Assembly (NCBI GenBank): GCA_016721015.1
Contig: JADKJL010000009.1
Span: 496,001-560,000 of the forward strand
Length of the DNA: 64,000 nt
Reading direction: 5' to 3'
From: Lysobacterales bacterium
GTDB taxonomy: Bacteria > Pseudomonadota > Gammaproteobacteria > Xanthomonadales > Rhodanobacteraceae
Shown here in pieces: positions 63,765-64,000 of this stretch. The notes beneath the pieces are model-generated. The model worked only from the letters and a program-made list of their open reading frames with translations, made no database searches and had not been told where the DNA came from. Every line of letters starts with the position of its first letter. Positions within the stretch are counted from its first letter, which is position 1. A program made the position numbers and the translations under genes.

Positions 63765-64000
63765 ATGCCACGCTTTGCCTTGTATTCGATCCTGGCCACT
63801 TTTTGCCTGGGCGCACTCGTTGATTCGGGCACCCAGGCACAAGAGCGTTCCAGCGGGCAATACCTTGTGTTGGCAATCGCCGTCGATGTTCAGTCAGCCG
63901 TCCTTCGTGATCCATCCGGAAATACCCACCTTTACGGAATCGGCGACTTGCTGCCTGGCGGTCAGTGGCGTGTGATCTCCGCCAGTTCCTTCTCCCTGGA
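63765..64000 (+). CDS. Partial exported protein (N-terminal 78 residues)
   Basis: The open frame begins MPRFALYSILATFCLGALV, a signal peptide with a likely cleavage near AQA, and continues ERSSGQYLVLAIAVDVQ and DPSGNTHLYGIGDLLPGGQWR to the window edge. The phrase with GDLLPGG and a preceding D-P-x-G loosely recalls periplasmic GspC/PilP-like domains, but too little is present to assign. The C-terminus lies outside the window. Confidence 0.55.
   Translation, partial: MPRFALYSILATFCLGALVDSGTQAQERSSGQYLVLAIAVDVQSAVLRDPSGNTHLYGIGDLLPGGQWRVISASSFSL

Overview
The window is a 64 kb stretch of GC-rich chromosome from a gammaproteobacterium, most probably in the Xanthomonadales (Lysobacterales). The inference rests on gene content and order: tolA-tolR-tolQ-ybgC-ruvB beside ruvA/ruvC, an FmdB-type zinc ribbon gene near aspS, sucCD next to a PilS-type kinase, a kinase-SUMF1 fusion before a glutamine-dependent nadE, REP-like GTAGGAGC elements and ACTCCCC-type intergenic repeats. 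A Rhodanobacteraceae-like member is a reasonable guess but is not proven here. I saw no rRNA, tRNA, CRISPR array, transposase or prophage gene.

Layout. 1-7 kb (minus strand): a tightly packed run of an alpha/beta hydrolase, ruvC, ruvA, kup, ruvB, ybgC, tolQ, tolR and tolA, joined by 4-base overlaps in several places and broken only around kup. 7-13 kb (minus): aspS, a repeat cluster, a DUF3011 secreted protein, an FmdB-like zinc ribbon protein and clpB. 13-17.5 kb: pilS (minus) diverges from sucC-sucD (plus), which are separated by a REP pair. 17.7-24.4 kb: a membrane Ser/Thr kinase fused to a SUMF1-like domain, nadE, bamD (minus), rluD and pgeF. 24.5-28.5 kb: a secreted DUF11-type protein, a PilR-like regulator (far from pilS), a signal peptidase and a lipocalin. 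28.7-36.2 kb: phoH, ybeY, then two large secreted proteins on the minus strand (a delta-60-repeat protein and an S8 protease). 36.3-40.9 kb: a 3-methyladenine glycosylase, an AhpD-like protein, uvrA and a thioesterase.

41-48.4 kb is the most accessory-looking metabolic part: a heme-type TonB-dependent receptor (minus) diverges from a solitary cytochrome cd1 nitrite reductase gene carrying an extra N-terminal cytochrome c domain. The shared intergenic region holds two palindromes and an FNR-family-like box. A strong terminator follows nirS, and then comes a two-gene molybdenum hydroxylase of the isoquinoline-oxidoreductase type. 48.5-64 kb carries a TonB/TolA-like single-pass protein, an EF-G paralogue, an atypical M19 dipeptidase homologue, a degenerate-receiver protein, two SET-domain proteins, an RNase T2, two acetyltransferases, an M20 peptidase, a small ComEA-like protein, a HutD-family protein, a small membrane protein, a large protein with degenerate GGDEF/EAL domains, and the start of a secreted protein that runs off the right edge.

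The best candidates for something undescribed are: (i) a shared C-terminal D-x-I-F-x-x-[GE]-F-[DE] tail on three otherwise unrelated exported proteins, which looks like a sorting or processing tag; (ii) the cytochrome c-NirS fusion with its divergent operator region; and (iii) a 39-base hairpin repeat in three copies upstream of aspS. No complete novel multi-gene defence or mobile system was seen.
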